In this document: one piece after another, positions 1-8,180 of the stretch
Position numbering within the stretch: the stretch's first letter is position 1
How the letters are laid out: each line of letters starts with the position of its first letter
NCBI GenBank assembly: GCA_037447655.1
Contig: JBBHKE010003571.1
Location: forward strand, 1 to 22,044
From: Zygnema cylindricum
Taxonomy: Eukaryota; Streptophyta; Zygnematophyceae; Zygnematales; Zygnemataceae
Direction: 5' to 3'
Length of the DNA stretch: 22,044 bases
Notes under the pieces: generated by a model
Database searches by the model: none
Seen by the model: the letters and a program-made list of their open reading frames with translations, nothing else
What the model was told of the DNA's origin: nothing
Position numbers and translations under genes: made by a program

Positions 1-511
1 ACTGAATGAGGATTGGATTCTCCACGTTTATGGGCGTAAACGTGGACCATCGGATGCATAGTCGCATACCCCATTGTCTTACACTTTCAGTTCGCAGTAA
101 ATGACTCGGTGTAGGTCAATTCTTAACGCTTGAACGAATAGCATCGTGCCTCGTGGAAAAGTAAACAAATATCCACGACGACCGCGCGACCAAGTGGGTA
201 CATGTCGCATATGACATGTGCCTTCCGCTAAGGGGGATGCGAGGCCACCACAAGCCGCAAGAAAGTCTTTGACGGAGGATATTGTTTCACGCTTCTGTTG
301 TCATCACCTAACCATTTTGAAATTTTTGTACGCTTTTACAAATCTTAAGTTTCGTCCACCCGTACATATTTTTTTCAGTAAGTCGTAAGAATCACTTTTA
401 AACATTCGCTGGTACAAATAGGTGGTCAAAATTTGCTCTCGGAGATTCCTCGAATGCTACCAAAATTGTATCTATCTATTATGTGAACCAGTCAAATTGT
501 GCCACGCAAAA
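1..511 (+). repeat. Dispersed repeat, copy A (about 510 bp)
   Basis: This stretch matches 15311-15820 in the same orientation over nearly its whole length, by eye roughly three quarters identical with small indels. Shared landmarks are the TTTATGGGCGTAAAC motif near the left end, AAATATCCACG, GGATGCGAGGCCACC, ACTAACCATT/CCTAACCATT, TTAAGTTTCGTCCAC and CGCTGGTACAAATA. The copy starts at or before the window edge, so its left end is unknown. No conserved reading frame and no terminal inverted repeats are visible. It is probably a non-autonomous mobile element or part of a larger one; the class cannot be told. Confidence 0.75.
22..45. repeat. Perfect hairpin in dispersed repeat A
   Basis: CCACGTTTA at 22-30 is the exact reverse complement of TAAACGTGG at 37-45, with the loop TGGGCG. 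In copy B (15333-15356) the loop is kept but the stem is partly lost, so the hairpin may be ancestral to the family. Confidence 0.6.
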
Positions 512-1279
512 ATAATGTTGGTTACTGGCCCGACAAAATGGAACGGTCGCTTCAGTAAACGAATTTTTGATGCTTACATCGACCGCCTAATGGAACAAAG
601 CTCTAACTACCCTAAAATAGTAACCCCCCCCCCCCGGGCTGTTGTTCAAATCGTGCGATTTTTTCCTTTTTTCCGATTTCTACGTATAATTTGTGACTTT
701 TAAAAAATGGCAAAAAACGCAAAGTTATTTCTGTCCGGTAAACTGAACGGAAATTAACGAGAAATGTGAGGAAAATCTACGAGAAATGTACGGAAAATTC
801 ACGGGAAATGTACGGACTTTGACGAAAAGATACGTTGCACTTCTTAGTACTTTTTGTTTGGTAAACTGAACAAAACTTTCACGACAAATGTACGGGATTA
901 TACGCAAATGTGTGGAATTTTACTGAAAATGTGACGTTGCAGCGTTGCACTATTTGTGCGAGTTAAGTTTGAATTCTGTACGATAATACGATTTTTTTTA
1001 CATGTACGCAATAGTACGGTTACAAAATCATTAACAATTTTAACATTTTTTTCAAATCGTTCAATGCGTTACTTACGAATAATTCACCACGATTGAATCG
1101 TTAATACTAAATGGTTTGAACACTAAGAATCCCCCTCTTATATAATCCTAAAACGTACAGAAAATTACAGGCACTGTAACTCGTAAACGGACGAAAAATA
1201 TACGGGTACAAAGTCGGGTACGCATTTTGCTAACACTTCATTATTGTTCGATGCGCATTGTATGTACTATCCAGTCCAC
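512..1279. other. AT-rich stretch without a recognised gene
   Basis: No reading frame here looks like a protein family; the frame at 422-703 is crossed by repeat A and by a C10 run. The only internal structures noticed are the 22-bp tandem repeat at 757-822 and a pair of related segments starting CGGTAAACTGAAC (736) and TGGTAAACTGAAC (860). Confidence 0.6.
757..822. repeat. 22-bp tandem repeat, three units
   Basis: Units start at 757, 779 and 801 and share ACGAGAAATGTACGGAAAAT with few changes; a fourth, more diverged unit may follow. It is a short degenerate minisatellite with no coding signal. Confidence 0.6.
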
Positions 1280-1281
1280 TA

Positions 1282-1831
1282 CACCGTCAATCGCTATTAG
1301 AGTGTATAACGCCAATTCGGTGCCCTTTTTAAAAAAAAAAGCCTAAAATACAATCCATAATTATATTTTTTCCATTATTTTAATAATGTTTTTTTTTTCA
1401 ATTAGCGTTAATAATGGAAGTACACTGCGATGGAGATAGTGTGGCGTACGGACATGATATTTCCCTACGAAATGGTACTTTTTGAATTACAAGAGCATAA
1501 AAAGACACTTAACATTGTTGCGCACACATGTGAATGTGCACTTGAAGAAAGAGACGCAAACTCGTAAAAAAAAATCACGTTCTCATATGTTCGTCCGTCG
1601 ACCATGTGAACAGCGCGATGGCATACGAATTGTCAGACTTTGTACGGATACACATATTACTGTAGACATCGAAAGGGCGGGTATTTATTATTATGGACAA
1701 CCCAAATTACAGTTAGGGATTAATTAGTATAAACATTTAAAAAAAAAAAAAAAAAAAATCCGATTAGTGTTAATAACACTCTTTTTTTGTTACGCTATTT
1801 ATTCCTTTACTCTAATAGGATTGATTATCTG
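1282..1831 (-). mobile_element. MITE-like unit 1 of a four-unit array
   Basis: The left end reads CACCGTCAATCGCTATTAG and the right end is an imperfect inverted version (CTCTAATAGGATTGATTATC). Both ends are flanked by TA (1280-1281 and 1832-1833). The interior shares short blocks with units 2-4, such as AGTGTGG.GTACGGACA and TCGTCCGTCGAC, but is the most diverged of the four. It carries no transposase, so it is non-autonomous. Its left about 160 bp recur in reverse orientation at 11505-11644. The strand is a convention: units 1 and 2 run opposite to units 3 and 4. Confidence 0.6.
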
Positions 1832-1833
1832 TA

Positions 1834-2443
1834 ACGCGAATGTATTAGAGTAAATTACTCTAATTCGGTTGCTCGAAATATAGACTCTATCACATCAAAC
1901 AGAGTTATCGATTCTATTTTTTTTGACATTATGGTTTACATGATGTTTAATTAGCGTAAAAAATATTACTATAGGTTATTTTGAAATAGTGTGGAGTACG
2001 GACAACATCTGACCGTGCAAAACTGTGCTTTTATAAGTAAAAAGGTATAAATAATGATTTAATTGAATCGCGCTCACACCTGAAATCGCACTAAACAGAA
2101 AAATCAATCACATCGAAAAAAAGTCGTTCGCATAACTCTCGTCCGTCGACAGCATCGTCGCCAGTGTGAACACTAACTGACATTGAGTGCGACAAATAGT
2201 ACTAGCGTCATAATAACGTCAATACTTTACGGACTAACAGATTATGTGCGTCTATGCAATTTAGTGTTCATAATTACGCGCACATAATTATCGCCGACAT
2301 AACAAATATAGAATACTTAAATAAACTAGTGTAAGCTTCATAGTTGAAAAAGCATATCACATAAATTAGCGTTCATTACTCCAATTTTCTTTTTTTGTTT
2401 TTTTACTCTGATTTTTTCGTTACTCTAAATACAATTCGCGGTG
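1834..2443 (-). mobile_element. MITE-like unit 2 of a four-unit array
   Basis: The unit runs from ACGCGAATGTATTAGAG to ACAATTCGCGGTG, with TA on both sides (1832-1833, 2444-2445). Apart from small indels, nearly all of it is the reverse complement of unit 4 (2955-3517), including CGTCCGTCGACAGCATCGTC and the reverse of TATAAAAG at 2028-2035. The terminal inverted repeats contain the palindrome TTAGAGTAAATTACTCTAA. No coding capacity is visible. Confidence 0.7.
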
Positions 2444-2445
2444 TA

Positions 2446-2947
2446 AACCGCGCATCGTAATTAGAGTAATGAAAAAAGTAGAGTAAAAAAAGAGAAAATA
2501 ATAATTAGAGTGATTTACTCTAATTAATGTGATACAACTGTTTCAATAAGGAATTTACTCTAATTTATACGGTGTACTCTAATTTGGCAAGCTAATATCC
2601 TCTACTGTAAATAAGGTATTTTTAACAGAATTTGACAAAACGTACAGTTTATCGTTACTATGATGTTTGCACTACGTGGTTTGTTAAAACGCAGTTACAT
2701 GATAATGGCATGTATTAAATCATTATTTGCACTTTTTTACTTATAAAAGTACAATTTTGCACGGTTGGACGTCGTTTGTACTCCACACTATTTAAAACGA
2801 GCATATATTAAAATTAAAAACGCTAATTAAACCTTATCTTAAATAGCATAATGAAAAAATTAGAATCATTTACTCTATTTGATGTGATATAGTCGATATT
2901 TCGAGCGACCGAATTAGAGTAATTTACTCTAATTACGATTCGCGGTG
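2446..2947 (+). mobile_element. MITE-like unit 3 of a four-unit array
   Basis: The left end AACCGCGCATCGTAATTAG starts directly after the TA that closes unit 2. The right end TTACGATTCGCGGTG is followed by TA at 2948-2949. The right about 230 bp (2720-2947) are a direct repeat of the right part of unit 4 (3290-3517), with TATAAAAG at 2742-2749. The left part is unlike the other units, suggesting an internal rearrangement or a related subfamily. Confidence 0.65.
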
Positions 2948-2954
2948 TACTGTA

Positions 2955-3517
2955 CATCGCGAATAGTAATTAGAGTAATGAAAAAGTTTGAGTAAAAAAA
3001 CAAAAAAAAAAAAAAACTGAGTAATGAACGCTAAATATATTGGGTTATGTCGCCGATAATCATGTGCGCGATAATTATGAACACTAAATTATGTAGATGT
3101 ACAAAATCTGTCAGTCCGTATAGTATTGACGTCATTATGACGCTAGTGCTATTTGTCGCACTGAATGTCAGTTTATGTTCACACTGACGACGATGCTGTC
3201 GACGGACGAGAGTTATGCGAAGGACTTTTTTTCGATGTGATTGATTTTTTTGTTTAGTGCGATTTCACGTGTGAGCGCGATTCTATTAAATTGTTATTTG
3301 TACCTTTTTACTTATAAAAGCACAATTTTGCACGGTCAGACGTCGTCCGTACTCCACACTTTTAAAAAAATTCTTTATTGTAATTTTTTACGCTAATAAA
3401 CCTTTTCCTAAATTAGAATAATGAAAAAATTAGAATCGATTACTCTATTTGATGTGATAGAGTCGAAATTTCGAGCGACCGAATTAGAGTAATTTACTCT
3501 AATTACGATTCGCGGTG
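2955..3517 (+). mobile_element. MITE-like unit 4 of a four-unit array
   Basis: The terminal inverted repeats are CATCGCGAATAGTAATTAG on the left and, read inward from the right, CACCGCGAATCGTAATTAG. TA flanks both ends (2953-2954, 3518-3519). The unit is the best preserved of the four and pairs with unit 2 as an inverted repeat. It holds TATAAAAG at 3313-3320 and no transposase frame. TIRs flanked by TA fit the Tc1/mariner superfamily, but that class is an inference. Confidence 0.7.
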
Positions 3518-3519
3518 TA

Positions 3520-3790
3520 GTGTATGATTTCGGGTCAAAAGTACTCGCACTCGAGTAAAGTTTGATTAAGTCTAATAATGATGTAGGTATCCTTTATGAA
3601 CTGTTCTGTGCAGATGATTGTTATCGATTTAGAGGAAAGGATTCATATTAAGAACCAACAATCATAATAAGATCCAATAACGATACAGGAACCAGTAATC
3701 ATAATAAAATAAATTGGACCTGGCTTTTCAATTGCCTGCAAAAATGTCATTGGTGGCTCACATTTTACTGTTGCTTTGTGAAATTTGCAG
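3520..3790. other. Spacer or intron sequence before the first visible CHAD exon
   Basis: AT-rich sequence between the MITE array and the exon at 3791. It ends in a good acceptor (TTTGCAG at 3784-3790), so at least its right side is intron. No upstream CHAD exon could be placed here or anywhere between 1 and 3790. Confidence 0.5.
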
Positions 3791-3873
3791 ACATTCCGAA
3801 AGAGGCAAATGCCAAGAGAATTTCAAAACTACTTCGTGTTCTTGGCACTTTGAGGGATAGGGATGTTATGCAG
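3791..3873 (+). CDS. CHAD gene, first visible exon
   Basis: The exon starts after TTTGCAG and ends before GTATGG. It is 83 nt: two bases finishing a split codon, then 27 codons (IPKEANAKR...TLRDRDVMQ). The LG.LRD.DV pattern is the most diagnostic CHAD signature and marks the end of the first four-helix half. The split codon proves that an upstream exon exists or existed. Confidence 0.75.
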
Positions 3874-6800
3874 GTATGGTGTTTTTGATTTTTACTCGAC
3901 TTTATTCAAGTGAAAATAACTTTTATTTTGCCTGCATTGGTTAGATGTTATTAATGTGAGGCAAAGACCTTTCTTGAAGATTCTCGATATTGGTTAAATA
4001 ATGAGGCAATTTCTTTTTGTTGTGTCTCGATTGCGTCGGAGGAACCTTTGTTGCAAAACTTTGGGGTGAACATTTGTTTTTCCACTGTAGGTGGTCCCTG
4101 CATATGTGTCTCTCTATGTTGATATGATGCCTACTGGCACGATTGTTGTTAGATTGTCGACCGGGGTCTTTCAAGTCATATTATGCGTTGTCTATTTCTA
4201 CATGGCTATTGAAGTGAATTACTTTTTGTCATATAAAATAGACTTTCTAAGGGATTTATGTTTTTTTTGCTGTTAATGACAAAGCCCCTAAACAATTTCT
4301 GAATGCAGGTAACCTTATAACTTATAAGGCTGTCGAGAATTGTAGCAAAAAAATATGGAGGCAGTCGAGGTTGAACATTTTAAAACTGTTCATGTGCTAT
4401 ATTTTATGATATATCTTTATTTTAAAAGCGCTGATGTATAACGTATGAATCAAGGTTATTGCTGAATGCAGGAAACCTTTAAGGTTGTCAAAGATGAAGC
4501 AGAAAACATGGAGACAGTTGAGGTTGAGCATTTTAAAAACGTACAAAAGCGTATGAAAGCAGAACGTGCAAAAATGGTATCTGGTGCTGTAAACACTTTG
4601 CGCAGCAAATCAGCCGTTCTCTTCTTCCAGTCACTTGATGTGAGTTTGGAAACTTCTTTCCACATTTTTGAATGGGGCACTTTCAATGTTGTGTCAACCC
4701 AATGCTTTTGGTTCAACAATTTTGTGAAGTATCTCTTTGTTGGTTCTTGTCCTTGTATCTCACTGCTTTTGGTTCCACAATTTTGTGGGGTGTCTGTTCG
4801 TTGAGTTCTGTCCTTGTGTCTCACTTACTCATCATGATTTGAATTAATGCATAGATATTAAATTTCAAGTATGATTGAATTAATGCATAGGGATTGAATT
4901 TCATTTATGATCGGTCTCCTTCATTTATCCTTGATGTCTTTGTACACGTCTTTTTAGTTTTGGGTACAGCGGAGTACTTATTTTGGAACTGGATGAGGCA
5001 CTTTTTTTAGAGAATACTTCGTGATGATAGAGATATGTTTATGCAGGCCTTGTCCGTTTCGGTTGTCTGGAGAACTTCCTTAATATCATATAAATTAGCA
5101 GCCATGATTTTTTTTCGTCAATTGTTTTGTCCAATTGCATTCTGAAAATTGTTTGAATGGCTGTCGTTTTCCATTCAGTTGTTGTTTGCGTATGAACTTG
5201 CACCTGGCTTGGTTATGTGGTTGGTCTTATTTGAGATGGTGGGTTTGGAATTCATGCAGAATTGGCTTAAGAAACCCTGTTTCAAAAAGGAATACAGGGC
5301 ATTAGTAGATGCCCCATCAAGACTGGTGGTACCAGCTCTTCTCTTGCAACACATTGCTTCAATACTTTCGCACCCAGGGTGGCATATTGATGGTAGGTCC
5401 TTATTAACATGTCTTATATAAGGAGTTCGACATTCATGTCAACGACTTTATGTTGCTTACTTTTATTTCGACTACATTAAAAAATTATAGCCGTCAGGGG
5501 GAAAAGAGTTAGGGGAAAAAGAGGCTTCGTTATTTATGAAGGGTTTCACTTCGTTGGTGCAACACTGTGTATCACTGTTAGTGTTAATGTTTTTTTTTGC
5601 CACTTGAATCAATTTTTTTCCGAGTGCACTTGTCAGATTTAAAATCTGAAGTTTGTGATGGAAATGTGAGATTCTTACCTTACTATTGGCGGTATCCAAA
5701 CGGAAATTGTACTGTTGTTCACTGAGTTCAGTTGATTTGTATGGTGAAAAAACCTTAACTCTATTAACGACACAGGCTGTACCACCATATGGGTTTGTGA
5801 CATCTACCATGAGCTGGATGAAGTGAGTGGAGTTTATGTTGACAAATATATTTGTGTTAGACTAGAGATCCTTGATTTGAAGTCATGTTGTTTTTTTCTG
5901 GATGTTTGTTTTCAAGGAGCTATCAGCGACCTTCTTTATGACAAATGCATCTACATTGACATCCTCTCAGAAGCTAGTCGTCGATTGCTTTTTTTCTTTA
6001 CAATGTAGTCAGTGAGGTTTCGCAGTTTGTATTCATTTGAACCCTCAACGCCTTTTCTTCTTTCCTTCTTTCTTCCCTTCTTTCCTTCTTAACATGGTTC
6101 CTTCTTTCTTTTTTTATGGCTTGTGCAGATTTGGGACCAAAGAATGTTAATGGCACTCCATCACTCGCAAATGGTACAAAGTCATCAAATGGAGGTGGAC
6201 AGTTGAAGCGTTCAAAGGAGTTATTACCTGGTTTGGATCAACTCCAGTGTGATACAGTGCATGATCTTCGAAAAGGCCTCCGAGGTAAGAGTCCGATTCC
6301 TGCTATGTTACACTGCCACTGTAAACAAACATGGTGAGTTTATGGTGAATTTCAATTTTAAATAGCCAATGGAATTTGTGGAAAACAATGTGTTTATTGG
6401 CAAGCTACAGAATTTTCAGATGGATGATATTTGTTGTTGTTGGGAACAAAAGGAAAGCAAAGATTCATTAGCTTCAATCTTGTGAACCTGGAAAATTGTG
6501 TCTCCCAGCCTCCCTCCTTGCTTCCTTTCCTCTGTGTCCCTCCACCAATATGTTACTCCCGCTTTCCGCGTCTCTCTCCCTCCCTTTCCCTCCCTCTTCC
6601 TCTGTCTCCCTCCTTTCTTCTCTAATCTTTGCATGTGTTTTTTTTTTTCCATTGACCCATTTACCATGCCTGGTTATAAGTACAGGTAACCCCTTGTTAT
6701 GCCCATTTTAGTATCATGATGCGGATGCAATAGGAGTGATTTGTGTATCTCAAAATGACTGGTACTTGGGAGATCTTTAGTAAAAAAAGTTCTTATTTAG

Positions 6801-7913
6801 TTTACAGGTCAATCAGAAATATCAAAACTGGTGGTGGTTGTGTTGAGGTACAGAATTACGCTACTCCATGGAGCTCCTTAGTTCCGTTTATGGTGAACGT
6901 GAAAGGTACGGAAATGTACTTGCAAATATACGCAAACTACAAGGATCTTTGGGAGACTTGCAAGATTTGCAAGTACTTGCCAATTATTTGGACCGGAACT
7001 CTCTGCAAAAGCTCCAAATATCCGTCTTGCGTTGACAGATAGTCAAAATAAGGTGAGGTCACAAAATGGAACTTTTTTCCTGAATATGTCATTTTTTTGT
7101 GAATAACATTTGCTAGTTCTTTCTTTATTTGTGTTGGTAAAAAGTACACTGCCTATCACTGTTTAGTAAGTTAACAGCGTTAACACTTCATAAAAACAAG
7201 CTACACTAAGTAATGTTTTGGCACGTGTCTCGGGCCTCATAAATTACTTACATTAACTTATGATTTTGGGTGAAAAAACACTTACTTGAATTACAGTGAT
7301 TCAAATTTAGTTACGAAAGGCAGTGCGGTATGTTGTGAAGAATGTTATTTAAGACCATAGGTTAAATGTTTGAAAATAATTGGAAACACTATATATACTT
7401 TACCCAGTACAAGACGAGTTTTACACGGGTATTTTGCGTAATGTATGCGTAGTACGGTTCAAGCATTTTATGGGGGTAACAATATGTATAACATTTCCAA
7501 TTGTTAATGCCCACACAGTACGTGTACTGGACAAAGTAACAATATATAACGTTTCCAATTGTTAATCCGCGTATATCACATGCACTATACAAGCTAACAA
7601 TATATAGAACGTTTCCAGTTGCTGTTATCCGTATAAGATGTGTACTATACAAGGTAACAATATATGACATTTCCAATTGTGAATACCCGTGTGTAATGCT
7701 TAATGTTAGGAATTACAAAAATGGTGTGTCCAAATGTTTTTGCAAATTAAACCTATGCTGGAGACTGTAATTTTGAAATAGAAGAGTGGTAATTTTCAGG
7801 CTTGGAGCAGTTGGTTGGAGGGGAGAGACATATTGTACCAAGTTTCCGGTCAACGAAAGCTTATTAAAGTTATCTCACGTCCCAAAGGACCCAAAAAAGA
7901 AAACATCAATTAA
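3791..7913 (+). CDS. CHAD-domain protein gene, 3' part, six visible exons, probable frameshift
   Basis: I read this as a spliced gene with exons 3791-3873, 4472-4639, 5260-5392, 6129-6284, 6854-7052 and 7800-7913. All introns are GT-AG, with compatible phases 0, 0, 1 and 1. The spliced protein shows CHAD hallmarks in order: LLRVLGTLRDRDVM (end of the first half), an ER.KMVSGAVNTLRS helix, LSHPGWHID, VHDLRKGLRELRYSMELL (the second conserved-His helix), LQGSLGDLQDLQVL, then AWSSWLEGRDILYQ. CHAD domains are helical bundles with conserved His and basic residues that bind inorganic polyphosphate. The first-half VHxxR helix and the start codon are missing and must lie left of 3791 or be lost. In exon 5 the frame ends at TGA 7033-7035. 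Removing two bases from CTCTCT (6999-7004) would restore a frame that reaches the donor at 7053 in phase with the last exon. So this is either a recent pseudogene or allele, or a sequence error. Localisation is unknown because the N terminus is unseen. Confidence 0.75.
4299..4391 (+). pseudogene. Decayed duplicate of the second CHAD exon inside the preceding intron
   Basis: The segment repeats the acceptor and first about 75 bp of the exon at 4472: CTGAATGCAG, then AACCTT.TAA, then GGAGGCAGTCGAGGTTGAACATTTTAAAA against GGAGACAGTTGAGGTTGAG at the real exon. It carries an in-frame TAA soon after the acceptor and small indels, so it cannot be used as coding exon. It lies 163 bp upstream of its parent, a local tandem duplication that has decayed. 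Confidence 0.7.
4472..4639 (+). CDS. CHAD gene, second visible exon
   Basis: Bounded by ATGCAG and GTGAGT, 168 nt, exactly 56 codons in phase 0. It begins ETFKVVKDEAENMET and ends LFFQSLD. A charged amphipathic helix with KRMKAERAKM and NTLRSK matches the helices that follow the RD.DV motif in CHAD proteins. Joined to the preceding exon it reads through without a break. Confidence 0.75.
4703..4824. repeat. 61-bp direct tandem duplication in an intron
   Basis: Unit 4703-4763 and unit 4764-4824 both start TGCTTTTGGTTC.ACAATTT and end TCCTTGT.TCTCAC, with about ten differences. It lies in the intron after the second visible CHAD exon. A second pair of about 37 bp (TGAATTAATGCATAG, 4834-4907) follows at once. 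Confidence 0.7.
5260..5392 (+). CDS. CHAD gene, third visible exon
   Basis: Bounded by CATGCAG and GTAGGT, 133 nt: 44 codons plus one base. It encodes NWLKKPCFKKEYRALVDAP, then a hydrophobic helix LVVPALLLQHIASIL and the CHAD-typical HPGW. The last base G joins the AT opening the next exon to give GAT (Asp). Confidence 0.75.
6129..6284 (+). CDS. CHAD gene, fourth visible exon
   Basis: Bounded by TGTGCAG and GTAAGA, 156 nt. A low-complexity linker rich in Gly, Asn and Ser (about 25 residues, LGPKNVNGTPSLANG onward) leads into LLPGLDQLQ and the second conserved CHAD helix DTVHDLRKGLR, with its conserved His and Arg/Lys. The linker is an insertion between the two CHAD halves. The exon ends with a single G completed by AA in the next exon (Glu). 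Confidence 0.75.
6490..6660. repeat. Pyrimidine-rich (TCCC/CTTCC) tract in an intron
   Basis: CT-rich sequence with runs such as CCTCCCTCCTTGC and CCCTCCCTTTCCC, within the intron before the fifth visible CHAD exon. Its reverse complement resembles the GGGA satellite at 10931-11478. The hydrophobic Ser/Pro/Leu frames in it are composition artefacts. Confidence 0.7.
6854..7052 (+). CDS. CHAD gene, fifth visible exon, frame broken
   Basis: The acceptor is GTACAG; the exon opens with AA completing Glu, then LRYSMELLSSVYG, a linker, and LANIRKLQGSLGDLQDLQVLA, a textbook second CHAD motif. In this frame translation stops at TGA 7033-7035 after NSLQKLQISVLR. A frame shifted by two bases reads RLALTDSQNK and reaches AAG|GTGAGG at 7052/7053, in phase with the final exon. 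The CTCTCT run at 6999-7004 is the likeliest place for a two-base gain. If the stop is real, the protein loses its last helix. Confidence 0.7.
7416..7690. repeat. About 60-bp minisatellite in the last CHAD intron
   Basis: Units start near 7476, 7536, 7594 and 7654 and share (G)TAACAATATATA.ACGTTTCCAATTG, with a more diverged spacer carrying GTACTATACAAG. A partial unit precedes them. Unit length is 58-60 bp. Confidence 0.7.
7800..7913 (+). CDS. CHAD gene, last exon
   Basis: After acceptor TTTTCAG, 37 codons plus TAA: AWSSWLEGRDILYQVSGQRK, LIKVISRPKG, PKKENIN. The AW..W pattern followed by a helix is what closes cyanobacterial-type CHAD domains. The basic tail is short. A longer frame across this place (7786-8154) is an overlap in another phase and runs into purine-rich sequence. 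Confidence 0.6.
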   Translation, partial: AWSSWLEGRDILYQVSGQRKLIKVISRPKGPKKENIN

Positions 7914-8180
7914 AGTGGTGGCGGAAAAAAGACAAAAAGTGGCGAAAAGGTGGCAGAAAGGGGACAAAAAAAAGGCTAAGAGGGGCAAAAAAGAGGGGGA
8001 AAAAGAGGGGGGGAAAGGGCTGAAAGGGACTGAAATGGGGGTAATAAATGGCGAAGGGACGGTTTGGGTTTATTTGTCAGAGGGTCAATTGGATTTTTTT
8101 TGTGGGAGAGTGGAATTGCTCCTTACAAAAAAAATCCGAGCTGTTATTGAATAGCTCTAAAGAGAGGGAGAGGGAGAGGT
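7914..8180. repeat. Purine-rich tract after the CHAD stop
   Basis: A/G-rich sequence on the plus strand directly downstream of the stop codon (AAAAAGAGGGGGAAAAAG-type runs, then GAGAGGGAGAGGGAGAGG at 8160-8180). It would be the 3' untranslated region if the gene is transcribed. The Lys/Gly-rich frame within it reflects composition. Confidence 0.5.

Larger units (their letters stand above)
1834..3517. repeat. Long inverted repeat formed by MITE units 2 and 4
   Basis: The 1834-2443 and 2955-3517 segments are reverse complements over nearly their whole length, by eye above 80 % identical, separated by about 510 bp. A transcript through this region could fold into a long hairpin. This is a consequence of the MITE arrangement, not an additional element. 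Confidence 0.65.

Noticed and set aside
422-703. 93-codon plus-strand frame
   Set aside because: It spans the end of a dispersed repeat and a C10 run, resembles no family, and is not kept in the second copy of the repeat.
1277-3522. CACTA-type (En/Spm) transposon, because the outer ends read CACTACACCG...CGGTGTAGTG
   Set aside because: The flanking triplets (GTC and TAT) do not match as a 3-bp duplication, and the internal junctions lack the CACTA motif but keep TA. TA-flanked units explain all five ends better.
3534-3560. RVKSTRTR reading, resembling the first CHAD helix (RVxSRRxR), just before a GTAAAG donor
   Set aside because: An in-frame TGA stands three codons upstream, the donor phase does not fit the split codon at 3791, and the conserved His is absent. 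Chance is more likely.
5776-5822. Small extra CHAD exon between the third and fourth visible exons (CACAG|GCTG...GATGAA|GTGAGT)
   Set aside because: Good splice signals, but its 47 bases would throw the next exon out of the VHDLRK frame; direct joining keeps the frame and the domain order.
7786-8154. 122-codon Lys/Gly-rich plus-strand frame as an independent gene
   Set aside because: It overlaps the last CHAD exon in another phase and continues only because of the purine-rich tract after the CHAD stop.
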